Source: Opitutaceae bacterium TAV5
GTDB lineage: Bacteria > Verrucomicrobiota > Verrucomicrobiia > Opitutales > Opitutaceae
Length of the DNA: 64,000 nt
NCBI GenBank assembly: GCA_000242935.3
Contig: CP007053.1
Location: forward strand, 2,899,001 to 2,963,000
Direction of reading: 5' to 3'
The notes beneath the pieces are model-generated. The model ran no database searches and was not told where the DNA came from. It worked only from the letters and a program-made list of their open reading frames with translations. The translations under genes and the position numbers were made by a program. Shown piece after piece: positions 7,663-14,855 of this stretch (positions are counted from its first letter, which is position 1; the number at the start of each line of letters is the position of its first letter).

Positions 7663-8796
7663 ATGATCGCCGAACTCCACCCTGCGGTGAAACGACAACC
7701 GCAGCCACGGACTCTGTGCGCTTTCGCACAACGCCGTTATTTGACCTATCCGCATGCCAATGGCTTTGCGGACGGCGGACGCAGCCTCGTGTTCGGACAA
7801 CGCGATACGAACGAGTACAGCCTCTGGAAACACGATCTCGTCACGGGCGCCGAACGTCACATCTCCACTTGGCCACGCGCGCTCTGCCCTGGCGACATGC
7901 TTTGGTTCGACATCGCTCGCCACGTCAATCGCCTCGCTGTTGTCACAAAAAATACGCTACACATCATCGATCTCGGATATCCCGGTTCCGCCCCCGTTCC
8001 CGTCTACCGCCCCTCCACCGCCGCGACCCTCATCCCGCTTCCCTCTATCACCGCCGACGGCACCCGCGTTATCCTCGGCCAGCGTACCGGCATCAACGGC
8101 CACGCCTCCATCGACCTCATTGAAATCTCCCTCCCTCCGCCCGCACGCCTCACCTGCTCCATCCTCCACCCTCCCCCCCGTCCTCTCGCACGCTTCGACT
8201 GGCCCGCCAATCATTTTCATCTCTGCCCCGCCGACGAAACCTGGATCGGCTTGTGCCACGAGGGTCCCGCTCTCCAGGTTGCCGCCCGCGTCTGGGCCTG
8301 GCATGCGCAACACGCTCCGCGCGGACGTCCTCTTTTCGACAATGCCGCCGCCGGCCTCGCCATCGGACACGAACGCTGGGCCTTCCATTCCCCCTGCACC
8401 TACGCCGTCGCCTACGGCGAAAGCCCGCGGGAACCCAGAGGTGTGTATCAGATTTTTAACGATGCCCGCCCGGCCCGCCTCATCAGCGAAGGCAACCGCG
8501 ACTGGCACGTCTCCCCCAGCCACTGCGGACGCTGGCTCGTCATCGACACCACCGGCCCGCACGATGCCCCCGGACGCGGCTGGGAAAACGCCGCCAGCAT
8601 CAGCGACATCCTCCTCATCGACACCGCCACAGGCCGCCGCCATTTTCTCGCCCGCAGCCGCCTCCGCCACGACTGCCATCTCCATCCGCATCCCGTTTTC
8701 AGCCCCGACGGCTCCGCGATTTTCTACAATGAATCTTCCCCCGACGCCACCGGCCACCGCGTGCTCTCCATTTCCAATCCCTGGATAAACGACTGA
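7663..8796 (+). CDS. Oligogalacturonate lyase-like beta-propeller (PL22 type)
   Basis: A 377-residue protein with no signal peptide, matching the size of cytoplasmic oligogalacturonate lyase Ogl, which cleaves short pectin oligomers by beta-elimination. Family landmarks are CHEGP (199-202) followed by ARVWAW, GHERW (His236), WHVSPSHCGRW (His282) and HPHPVFSPDG (His341, His343), corresponding to the catalytic and manganese-binding histidines. The glutamine that normally precedes the HPH motif by three residues appears to be a cysteine here (CHLHPH), so metal binding may differ. I chose the ATG at 7663 over a GTG seven codons earlier. It suggests that locus A works on pectin. Confidence 0.82.
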   Translation: MIAELHPAVKRQPQPRTLCAFAQRRYLTYPHANGFADGGRSLVFGQRDTNEYSLWKHDLVTGAERHISTWPRALCPGDMLWFDIARHVNRLAVVTKNTLHIIDLGYPGSAPVPVYRPSTAATLIPLPSITADGTRVILGQRTGINGHASIDLIEISLPPPARLTCSILHPPPRPLARFDWPANHFHLCPADETWIGLCHEGPALQVAARVWAWHAQHAPRGRPLFDNAAAGLAIGHERWAFHSPCTYAVAYGESPREPRGVYQIFNDARPARLISEGNRDWHVSPSHCGRWLVIDTTGPHDAPGRGWENAASISDILLIDTATGRRHFLARSRLRHDCHLHPHPVFSPDGSAIFYNESSPDATGHRVLSISNPWIND

Positions 8797-8831
8797 TCCA
8801 GCAACGTACCTCTCCCTGAACCTTCAAGCGC

Positions 8832-11366
8832 ATGAAACCGCACACGCTACTCTTTTTCCTGCTCGCCTTCGTTCCGCTGACAACCCGCGCCGGCCTGCCG
8901 CCCGTGGAAGAACAGGATATCAACGCAGGACGCCACACCTACACCGCAGGCTGGGATTCCCTGATCCCCGAATCTGCGGGAGAACGCGCCAGAGCCGCCG
9001 GCACCTTCTTCGGTGACGCCGAACACGTCTCCGGTTTCAGCGTGGGCAACGACACCGCCAACGGCATCCGTACGGTCAACGTCCGGCCCGGAGTAAAAAC
9101 AGCCGTGCTCGAATACAAATTCGACTTCGGCCGGACCTCCTCGCGCGTGATGCGCATGAGCGTGCGGGACATCCTCCGCCTCGAACCGGAGCCGGGCAAC
9201 TGGGCCGCGATCACGGTGTATTGGCAGGCCGACGACAAGGGACCGTGGATCGAATTGCGTTCGCTCAACAGCACGCGTTTTGTCGCCCCGCCGGCGCGCA
9301 CCAGCGAGGTGATCCTGCCTGCTCCGGCGGCGGTGATCCGGTATCGCGTGGAGTTCGCCTCGGAAAAGCCGGTCGCCCACAAATGGGGACGCGCCCGTTG
9401 GAACTATCTTAAGAAAGACGCCGCCGCCGACTCCGCCTTCCGGATCGATTTCACCCTGGCGAAGGCGGGGACGGGCGCTGCGAATACACCGGCGGAGGTC
9501 CAAACCGCGCCGCCGGACGGAGAAAGCCCGTGGGGGATTTCCTCGCACCCCTTGCGCAACACCGAATGGGATCACCTCGACACGCTGGTCGAACGGGTGG
9601 GCGAGGCCGGGATGACCTGGCTGCGCGAGGATTTTTCCTTTCCCCGGATTCTGACGCGGGGAGGGGAGCGCGACTTCTCCAGATTCGACGTGCTCGTGGA
9701 CCGTCTCGGGCGGGCCGGCGTCGGCACGGTTGGCATCCTGACCGCTTACGACAGCGATCTCCGCAATAAAGGTCATGGAGATATCGTGCCCATCCACGAA
9801 CATCCCGAAGCCTGGCGCATCTACGTGCGCGCCATGGTCGGCCGCTACCACGACCGCGTGCGTCATTGGGTCATCTGGAACGAACAGGACGGCGGATTCT
9901 GGTTCCCCAAACCCGACGCTGTCCAGTACACAAAAATCCTCAAAATCGCCCACGACGAAATCCGTCGCATCGATCCTGATGCCAAAATCATCACCGGCGG
10001 ACTTGAGTATTGGAATACCGGATATCTGCGCGACATGTATCTCGCCGGCGCTGCGGGAAACTACGATGTCATCGGAGTCCATCGCTACGGGCCCGGCCCC
10101 GATGCCAGCCCCCTTGTGCGTCGCACCCTGCGCGAATTCCGTGCCCTCATGGCCGAACACAACGAATCGCACATCCCGGTGTGGCTCCTCGAAAGCGGCG
10201 GCAGCACCTTCCAGTCTCCTCTCCTCGCGCAACAGCCTCGTTTCCTCGAAAAATCCATCCGTGACGCCCTTGCCCGTATCGGGCGCGCCCCCGCGCCCGG
10301 AGCGCCGCTTACCGCCGGACTCGCACTCTCGCCCCGCATCACCCCCGCCCAACACGACGAAATCGACACTACCCGCCGCTGGCTTCCCGGCGTTACCCTG
10401 CGCCTCGTTCCGTTCGGGCAACTCTCCACGCTCTCGGCCGACGACTGCCCCGTTCTCGTCATTGAAAACGGCCTTCACATCGACGCGCCGCTGCTTCCCC
10501 GCCTTCAGGACTGGGTCAAGCGCGGCGGCCTCCTGGTGCTCATCGGCCACCCGCCGATGTATGTCCTCCACACGCAGGACGCCAACGGCATCTGGCAACG
10601 CCGCGACGCCGTCGGCGAAACTTATCCTTTGTTTCGCATGGCCTTTGCCGCGCACTGGAACCGAAAAGGCATCCCGGCCCAGACGGAGAACGTTTATGTC
10701 CCCGACGCCGCCCTTGCCGCAGGCGTCCCTCCTGTATCCGGAATCTACGTCAACCGCTTTTTCAGCGCCGACCGCCTGCAGCCTGGCGACACCTTCATCC
10801 CGCTGCTTGGCATCCGCAACTCCAGGGGCGAACCCGTTCCCGACGTCGCGGCCATTGCCCTTCACACCTACCACGACTGGAAAGGCGCGGTCCTTGCCAG
10901 CGCTGTTTCCCTTGGCGGCGGCCTGACCGAGGAAGAGCAGGCCACGCTTATCCCCCGCATGTACCTGAGCTACCTTGGCACGCCTGAATCCGGCGTCGAA
11001 AGAATCTTTACCTATGATCTCCACGACGACGGACAGAAACGCGGCGAACGCGAACACAACTTCGGTCTCGTCCGCTGGGACTGGTCACCCAAGCCGGCTT
11101 TCCACGCCTATGCGGAAATGACGAAAGCACTCGGGGCGGCTCCGAAATTCGTGAAACGTCTTTCATCCGCGGATACATCCGCCTGGGCGCTTGTTTTCCG
11201 GCGCCCCGGGGACAATCGCCTCGTGCTGGCGGCATGGACGACAGAGGCGGACGGACGTTTCGAGGTGACGGGAGCCGGCATCACCGTAACGGTTTCCGGC
11301 GACGTTGTCCGTTATCGGGAACTGCCGGAGGACGCCGATCCGGCGGCGTTGCAAATCCGGTTCTGA
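8832..11366 (+). CDS. Secreted glycoside hydrolase, clan-A TIM barrel with inserted domain
   Basis: The 844-residue product has a signal peptide (residues 1-20), an N-terminal beta domain to about 210, then a (beta/alpha)8 barrel beginning at SPWGISSHP. The acid/base is Glu351 in VIWNEQD and the likely nucleophile is Glu454 in WLLESGG, as in GH39/GH5-like enzymes. Between residues of about 472 and 696 lies an extra alpha/beta domain (LLPRLQDWVKRGGLLVLIG) resembling the class I GATase-like domain of some beta-galactosidases. The barrel then resumes with EHNFGLVRWDWSPKPAF. It is last in locus A, 35 bp after the lyase gene. Substrate is unknown; family assignment is approximate. Confidence 0.82.
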   Translation: MKPHTLLFFLLAFVPLTTRAGLPPVEEQDINAGRHTYTAGWDSLIPESAGERARAAGTFFGDAEHVSGFSVGNDTANGIRTVNVRPGVKTAVLEYKFDFGRTSSRVMRMSVRDILRLEPEPGNWAAITVYWQADDKGPWIELRSLNSTRFVAPPARTSEVILPAPAAVIRYRVEFASEKPVAHKWGRARWNYLKKDAAADSAFRIDFTLAKAGTGAANTPAEVQTAPPDGESPWGISSHPLRNTEWDHLDTLVERVGEAGMTWLREDFSFPRILTRGGERDFSRFDVLVDRLGRAGVGTVGILTAYDSDLRNKGHGDIVPIHEHPEAWRIYVRAMVGRYHDRVRHWVIWNEQDGGFWFPKPDAVQYTKILKIAHDEIRRIDPDAKIITGGLEYWNTGYLRDMYLAGAAGNYDVIGVHRYGPGPDASPLVRRTLREFRALMAEHNESHIPVWLLESGGSTFQSPLLAQQPRFLEKSIRDALARIGRAPAPGAPLTAGLALSPRITPAQHDEIDTTRRWLPGVTLRLVPFGQLSTLSADDCPVLVIENGLHIDAPLLPRLQDWVKRGGLLVLIGHPPMYVLHTQDANGIWQRRDAVGETYPLFRMAFAAHWNRKGIPAQTENVYVPDAALAAGVPPVSGIYVNRFFSADRLQPGDTFIPLLGIRNSRGEPVPDVAAIALHTYHDWKGAVLASAVSLGGGLTEEEQATLIPRMYLSYLGTPESGVERIFTYDLHDDGQKRGEREHNFGLVRWDWSPKPAFHAYAEMTKALGAAPKFVKRLSSADTSAWALVFRRPGDNRLVLAAWTTEADGRFEVTGAGITVTVSGDVVRYRELPEDADPAALQIRF

Positions 11367-11510
11367 CCGGCACGGAAGGAGCGCGGCGCGGGACGACCGG
11401 CAGCGGGCCTTATGCGATAAACGCATGACGGCAGCCGCGACTTTGCATTATGCGTGCGGTCCACAGACGTGGTATCGTGGGGCTTGTCGTCGCAACCGCT
11501 GCGGCCATAT

Positions 11511-11524
11511 TGATACCGTTATCA
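11511..11524. promoter_or_regulatory. TGATA-N4-TATCA site upstream of wrbA
   Basis: TGATACCGTTATCA lies 28 bp before the wrbA ATG. Its arms are identical to the four locus D operator copies (TGATACCGATATCA); only one spacer base differs. It may be a distant member of that regulon or the site of another LacI protein. Confidence 0.35.
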
Positions 11525-11552
11525 ACCGAATCCGAATCGAGGACCCGTCATC

Positions 11553-12173
11553 ATGAGCGTTAAAATCAAGGTTATCTTCCACAGCCTCTATGGCCACGTT
11601 TATCAACTCGCTGAAGCCATCGCCGAGGGCGCGCGTTCTGTGCCCGGCGTCGAGGCCGAGGTGTTGCAGGTCGCCGAAACCCTGCCCGATTCCGTTCTCG
11701 AAAAGATGGGAGCGCTCGAAGCCAAAAAGGCGTTCGCCCACATCCCGGTTGCCGATCCGAAAACGATCGCCGAAGCTGACGGACTGATCTTCGGCACGGG
11801 CACGCGCTTCGGCAGCGCAACGGCACAATTGCAGGCGTTCTTCGACGCGACCGGCGGCCACTGGGTCAAGGGGGCGCTCGTCGGCAAGGCGGGCGGCGTT
11901 TTTGCCTCGACCGGCACCCAGCACGGCGGACAGGAGACGACGCTGATCAGCATGCAGACGTTTCTCTTTCACCAGGGCATGGTGGTGGTCGGTGTGCCGT
12001 ATGCGGCGCAGGAGTTGACCAACATGAAGGAGATCACCGGCGGTACCCCTTACGGTTCCACGACGCTGGCGGGGGCGGATGGCAGCCGGCAACCGACCGA
12101 AAACGAACGCGCCATCGCCCGCTACCAGGGCAAGCACACCGCCGAAGTCGCCGCGAAACTCGCGCGGAAATAA
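11553..12173 (+). CDS. wrbA: NAD(P)H:quinone oxidoreductase, WrbA type
   Basis: A 206-residue flavodoxin-fold enzyme, the usual WrbA size, that binds FMN and reduces quinones by two electrons to protect against redox cycling. Visible features are the phosphate-binding loop [15 protein letters not shown] (about residues 9-23), [23 protein letters not shown] and the [14 protein letters not shown] loop near residue 115. The [12 protein letters not shown] segment is also characteristic. It stands alone between locus A and a convergent tRNA gene whose 3' end touches the wrbA stop codon. Confidence 0.95.
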   Translation: MSVKIKVIFHSLYGHVYQLAEAIAEGARSVPGVEAEVLQVAETLPDSVLEKMGALEAKKAFAHIPVADPKTIAEADGLIFGTGTRFGSATAQLQAFFDATGGHWVKGALVGKAGGVFASTGTQHGGQETTLISMQTFLFHQGMVVVGVPYAAQELTNMKEITGGTPYGSTTLAGADGSRQPTENERAIARYQGKHTAEVAAKLARK

Positions 12174-12261
12174 TGGCGGAAGGGGAGGGATTCGAACCCC
12201 CGGAACCTTGCGGTTCAACTGTTTTCAAGACAGTCGCGATAGACCACTCTGCCACCCTTCC
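12174..12261 (-). tRNA. tRNA-Ser (anticodon UGA)
   Basis: Read on the minus strand, the sequence begins GGAAGGGTGGCAGAGTGG and folds into a class II tRNA. The acceptor stem GGAAGGG pairs with CCCTTCC, the anticodon loop is CTTGAAA with anticodon TGA, there is a long variable arm, and the T-loop reads GGTTCGAATCC. The discriminator base is G, as expected for serine, and the CCA tail is encoded (12174-12176). The gene starts one base after the wrbA stop codon on the opposite strand. Confidence 0.95.
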
Positions 12262-12282
12262 GGTCTGCGAGCAGACCGGAAG
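12257..12282. repeat. Perfect hairpin overlapping the 5' end of tRNA-Ser
   Basis: A 12-bp perfect inverted repeat, CTTCCGGTCTGC and its complement, is separated by GA. One arm includes the first five bases of the tRNA, so the precursor leader could pair with the 5' acceptor strand. There is no T-tract for a terminator. The remaining 240 bp up to 12523 show no gene or clear signal. Confidence 0.5.
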
Positions 12283-12523
12283 TGGAGCCAACGCAAGCCG
12301 TCAGGTCAACCTTGCTCGCCGGGTCATAAGCGGGATTCCGCGACTCGTCCGCAGAATGTCTTTTCGCAAACGAGGATATGAATGAAGAGGATATCATGCG
12401 GGCATACGAAACATGGTATGATGGCTGAACCCCGTCTGGCGGAGAACCGGTTACGGACAGGCCGATCCGCCGGATGAACCGGTTCCGGTGCTTCATGTGG
12501 CGAAAAGCGGTCCGCTTTGGGTA

Positions 12524-13735
12524 TCACCGTCCCCACACCGCGCACGAGAATCGCTTGACGAGATCGGCGTGGACCATGCGGACAGCTTGAGCGGGGGTTT
12601 CCGGCGCATGGGGGTTCTCCATCAACTCGGTGGCGGCATCGAGTACAGCGTCCGCCATGGTGTCGTGATGGACGTCGAATGTCGTCAATGCGGGCATGAG
12701 CTCCGCTGCCGCGGGTACGTTGTCAAAACCGATCAGACTCACCCCGCCGGGCACCGCAAGTCCCGCCGCTTGCGCCGCGCGCAACCCGCCCATCGCCAGC
12801 CAGTCGGAGCCGAACACCAGGGCCGTCGGACGTTCCTCCGCCGGAAGCGCCAATAGCGGAGCAAGCGCGCGGATCGCGCCCTCTTCGTTAATATTCGCCG
12901 CAGACAAAGCCACTCGCCACGCATCCGGAGAGATCAGTCTGAACTCGTTCACTGCTTCGGCGAAGCCCTCGATGTATCCGCGATGGTGCAGGGATTCCCA
13001 TCCTCCCGCGATCAGCGCGAAACGCACATGTCCGAGCGCCGCCAGGTATTTTACGGCCCGATACGCAGCCGTCTTCGTGTCCACTGTCACGCCGATCTGG
13101 CGCGGACCGCCGGGCAGGCTTTGCAGGCAGACGGCGGGGACCGATCCGTCGCGCAGCACGGCGAGCGTATCGTCATGAAAATGTCCATACGTTATGATCA
13201 CATCGGAGACCTGTTCCGCCACGTGCGCGGCCAGGTCCGCCGCCATCGTCGCTCCTGCGGCCGATCCCGGCTCGGAAAACTCGCGCATGGTCAAAAAAAT
13301 CCCTCGCGCCTCCGCCCGCCGGTGCAGCGCCCCGATGGTGGCCAGCGCGGCCGGGTTGATATTGTGATGGGGGTCCGGATACGGAGAGAAGAAGATCTCG
13401 ACGCGCAGGCGCGGATGCGATTTGAGGCGGCGCGCCGTGGCATCGGGCACATAGCCGATCTTGCGCGCCATCGCCATCACGCGTTGGCGTGTCCTGGCGT
13501 CGACGCGGTCGCGATTGTTCATCGCGCGCGACACGGTGCTGATGCCCAGCCCCAGGCGCGCGGCCAGTTCCCGGATGCCCGGCGGGCGGGCGTCGGCGGT
13601 GGCTGTGCCGCCGATCGCCTGCTGTGATTTCCGGGAAGAAGAGTCCCTGCGTCTCCGGCCCTGTCCGGAGCCGACGATGCTGCCTGACGAAGTGAGTGCT
13701 GGAGTCGTGTCGTTATCGGGAGCCACGGTCTGCAT
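12524..13735 (-). CDS. LacI-family transcriptional regulator (locus B)
   Basis: A 403-residue regulator. A low-complexity basic N-terminal extension of about 50 residues (GQGRRRRDSSSRK) precedes the helix-turn-helix at about 53-74 (IRELAARLGLGISTVSRAM) and the hinge ARRLKSHPRL. The sensor domain follows to the end (VFGSDWLAMGGLRAAQ, GVSLIGFDN). The ATG at 13735 is the last before the HTH; a longer frame upstream would run through the operator region and is rejected. The gene diverges from the locus B operon across an AT-rich gap holding two GGAAACGTTT sites, so it is the likely locus B repressor. Ligand unknown. Confidence 0.92.
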   Translation of the reverse strand: MQTVAPDNDTTPALTSSGSIVGSGQGRRRRDSSSRKSQQAIGGTATADARPPGIRELAARLGLGISTVSRAMNNRDRVDARTRQRVMAMARKIGYVPDATARRLKSHPRLRVEIFFSPYPDPHHNINPAALATIGALHRRAEARGIFLTMREFSEPGSAAGATMAADLAAHVAEQVSDVIITYGHFHDDTLAVLRDGSVPAVCLQSLPGGPRQIGVTVDTKTAAYRAVKYLAALGHVRFALIAGGWESLHHRGYIEGFAEAVNEFRLISPDAWRVALSAANINEEGAIRALAPLLALPAEERPTALVFGSDWLAMGGLRAAQAAGLAVPGGVSLIGFDNVPAAAELMPALTTFDVHHDTMADAVLDAATELMENPHAPETPAQAVRMVHADLVKRFSCAVWGR

Positions 13736-13841
13736 GACGCCAACCGCGGCACAGGATGACAAGTGTGATTCTGAAAGGGAGCATGCTTTCAATGTAATTT
13801 TATGGTTACTTAACATATTTTTATAGATAAAGTTAAAAAGA

Positions 13842-13853
13842 GGAAACGTTTTT
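13842..13853. promoter_or_regulatory. Candidate LacI operator, proximal copy (GGAAACGTTTTT)
   Basis: An imperfect copy of the palindrome at 13879, spaced 37 bp from it. It lies in an AT-rich tract (about 13790-13860) that probably carries the divergent promoters of the LacI gene and the PEP-CTERM gene. Confidence 0.45.
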
Positions 13854-13878
13854 ACAATTGACCAAAGATGCATTATGG

Positions 13879-13890
13879 GGAAACGTTTCC
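13879..13890. promoter_or_regulatory. Candidate LacI operator GGAAACGTTTCC
   Basis: A perfect 12-bp palindrome, 69 bp upstream of the PEP-CTERM/DNRLRE gene, with a core matching the general LacI/CcpA-type pattern (AAACGTTT). Together with the copy at 13842 it forms a two-site arrangement that could support looping. Confidence 0.6.
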
Positions 13891-13959
13891 ACATCCAGAT
13901 CCCCGATCTCTTGACCGGAAGGGGTCTGGTACATCCAAAAACCCGATCCACACCCAACC

Positions 13960-14796
13960 ATGAATATCAAGTTCTCACCCGGACTCCCTGTTCTGCGTGT
14001 CGCCAGCGTCGGCGCACTGGCACTCCTCGTCGCGGCATTCACCTCGGCCCCTTTGCTGGCGGCGGATCCGCAAACCCTTGTCGCCAGTCAGGACACTTTT
14101 ATCCACGGCGGAAATCAGACTACGAATTACGGCAATTCCACGAGTCTTGCGCTTGCCGGTCGCGGCGTGTCCAACGCCCGGAAAATCTATCTCGGCTTCG
14201 ATCTGTCCGGGATCGATTCCTCTGTGGCATTCGATGCGTCTTCCACGTTTTCACTCACGCTGACGAATTCCTCATTCCTGATCGGAAACGCCAACGGTTC
14301 GGTTACAATCAACGTGTATGGAACAACCGATAACACCGCACCTTTTAGCGAAGCATCGGTCACCTGGAATAATGCTCCGAAGAACAATACGAGCAACAGT
14401 ACCGGTTTCTGGACAACCGGTGTAACACTTTTGGGATCGATCACCATCGACTCGACCAGTGTGAGCGGAAACACCACTGTCACCCTGAGCGGCCTCGGAT
14501 TGTCCAATTATCTGAACTGGGCAATTGGCAACTCCGGCGATCTTTACGGCACGGGAGCCACGCAGGCGAACAGCAAGAAGATTACTCTCATGCTTGCTGT
14601 GGATGCCGCCTATGGCGGCACGGACTATCCGGGATTCAACTTCCATTCCTCGGAAGCCGGCGTGGCGGACGCCCTCAAACCGACGCTCACGCTCAGCACC
14701 AGCGAGATTCCCGAGCCGGCTACGATTGCCATCATTGCCGGAGTGGCCGTCCTCGTGGCTGGCGCGTTCTGGCGTCACTCTTGCCGTCGTCGTTAA
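13960..14796 (+). CDS. PEP-CTERM protein with DNRLRE-type domain (locus B)
   Basis: A 278-residue exported protein. The signal peptide spans about residues 1-35 (ending PLLAAD). The body resembles the DNRLRE beta-sandwich: TLVASQDTFIHGG, then YLGFDLSGI, VTINVYGTTDN and ASVTWNNAP, a domain common on surface proteins of polysaccharide degraders. The sorting signal is IPEPATIAI, then a hydrophobic helix and basic tail RHSCRRR. It is the first gene of the locus B operon, placed behind two LacI-type sites and 59 bp before the GH36-type gene. Function is probably surface attachment or glycan binding; this is inference. Confidence 0.9.
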   Translation: MNIKFSPGLPVLRVASVGALALLVAAFTSAPLLAADPQTLVASQDTFIHGGNQTTNYGNSTSLALAGRGVSNARKIYLGFDLSGIDSSVAFDASSTFSLTLTNSSFLIGNANGSVTINVYGTTDNTAPFSEASVTWNNAPKNNTSNSTGFWTTGVTLLGSITIDSTSVSGNTTVTLSGLGLSNYLNWAIGNSGDLYGTGATQANSKKITLMLAVDAAYGGTDYPGFNFHSSEAGVADALKPTLTLSTSEIPEPATIAIIAGVAVLVAGAFWRHSCRRR

Positions 14797-14855
14797 TTGG
14801 CGAAGAAATCCGATCCCCCGTCTCCCGTCACCAGCGAACGGTTCACCTTCTCTCG

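Noticed and set aside
13736-13957. 74-residue N-terminal extension of the locus B LacI protein
   Set aside because: It would read through the AT-rich operator/promoter region, and the added residues resemble no LacI protein.
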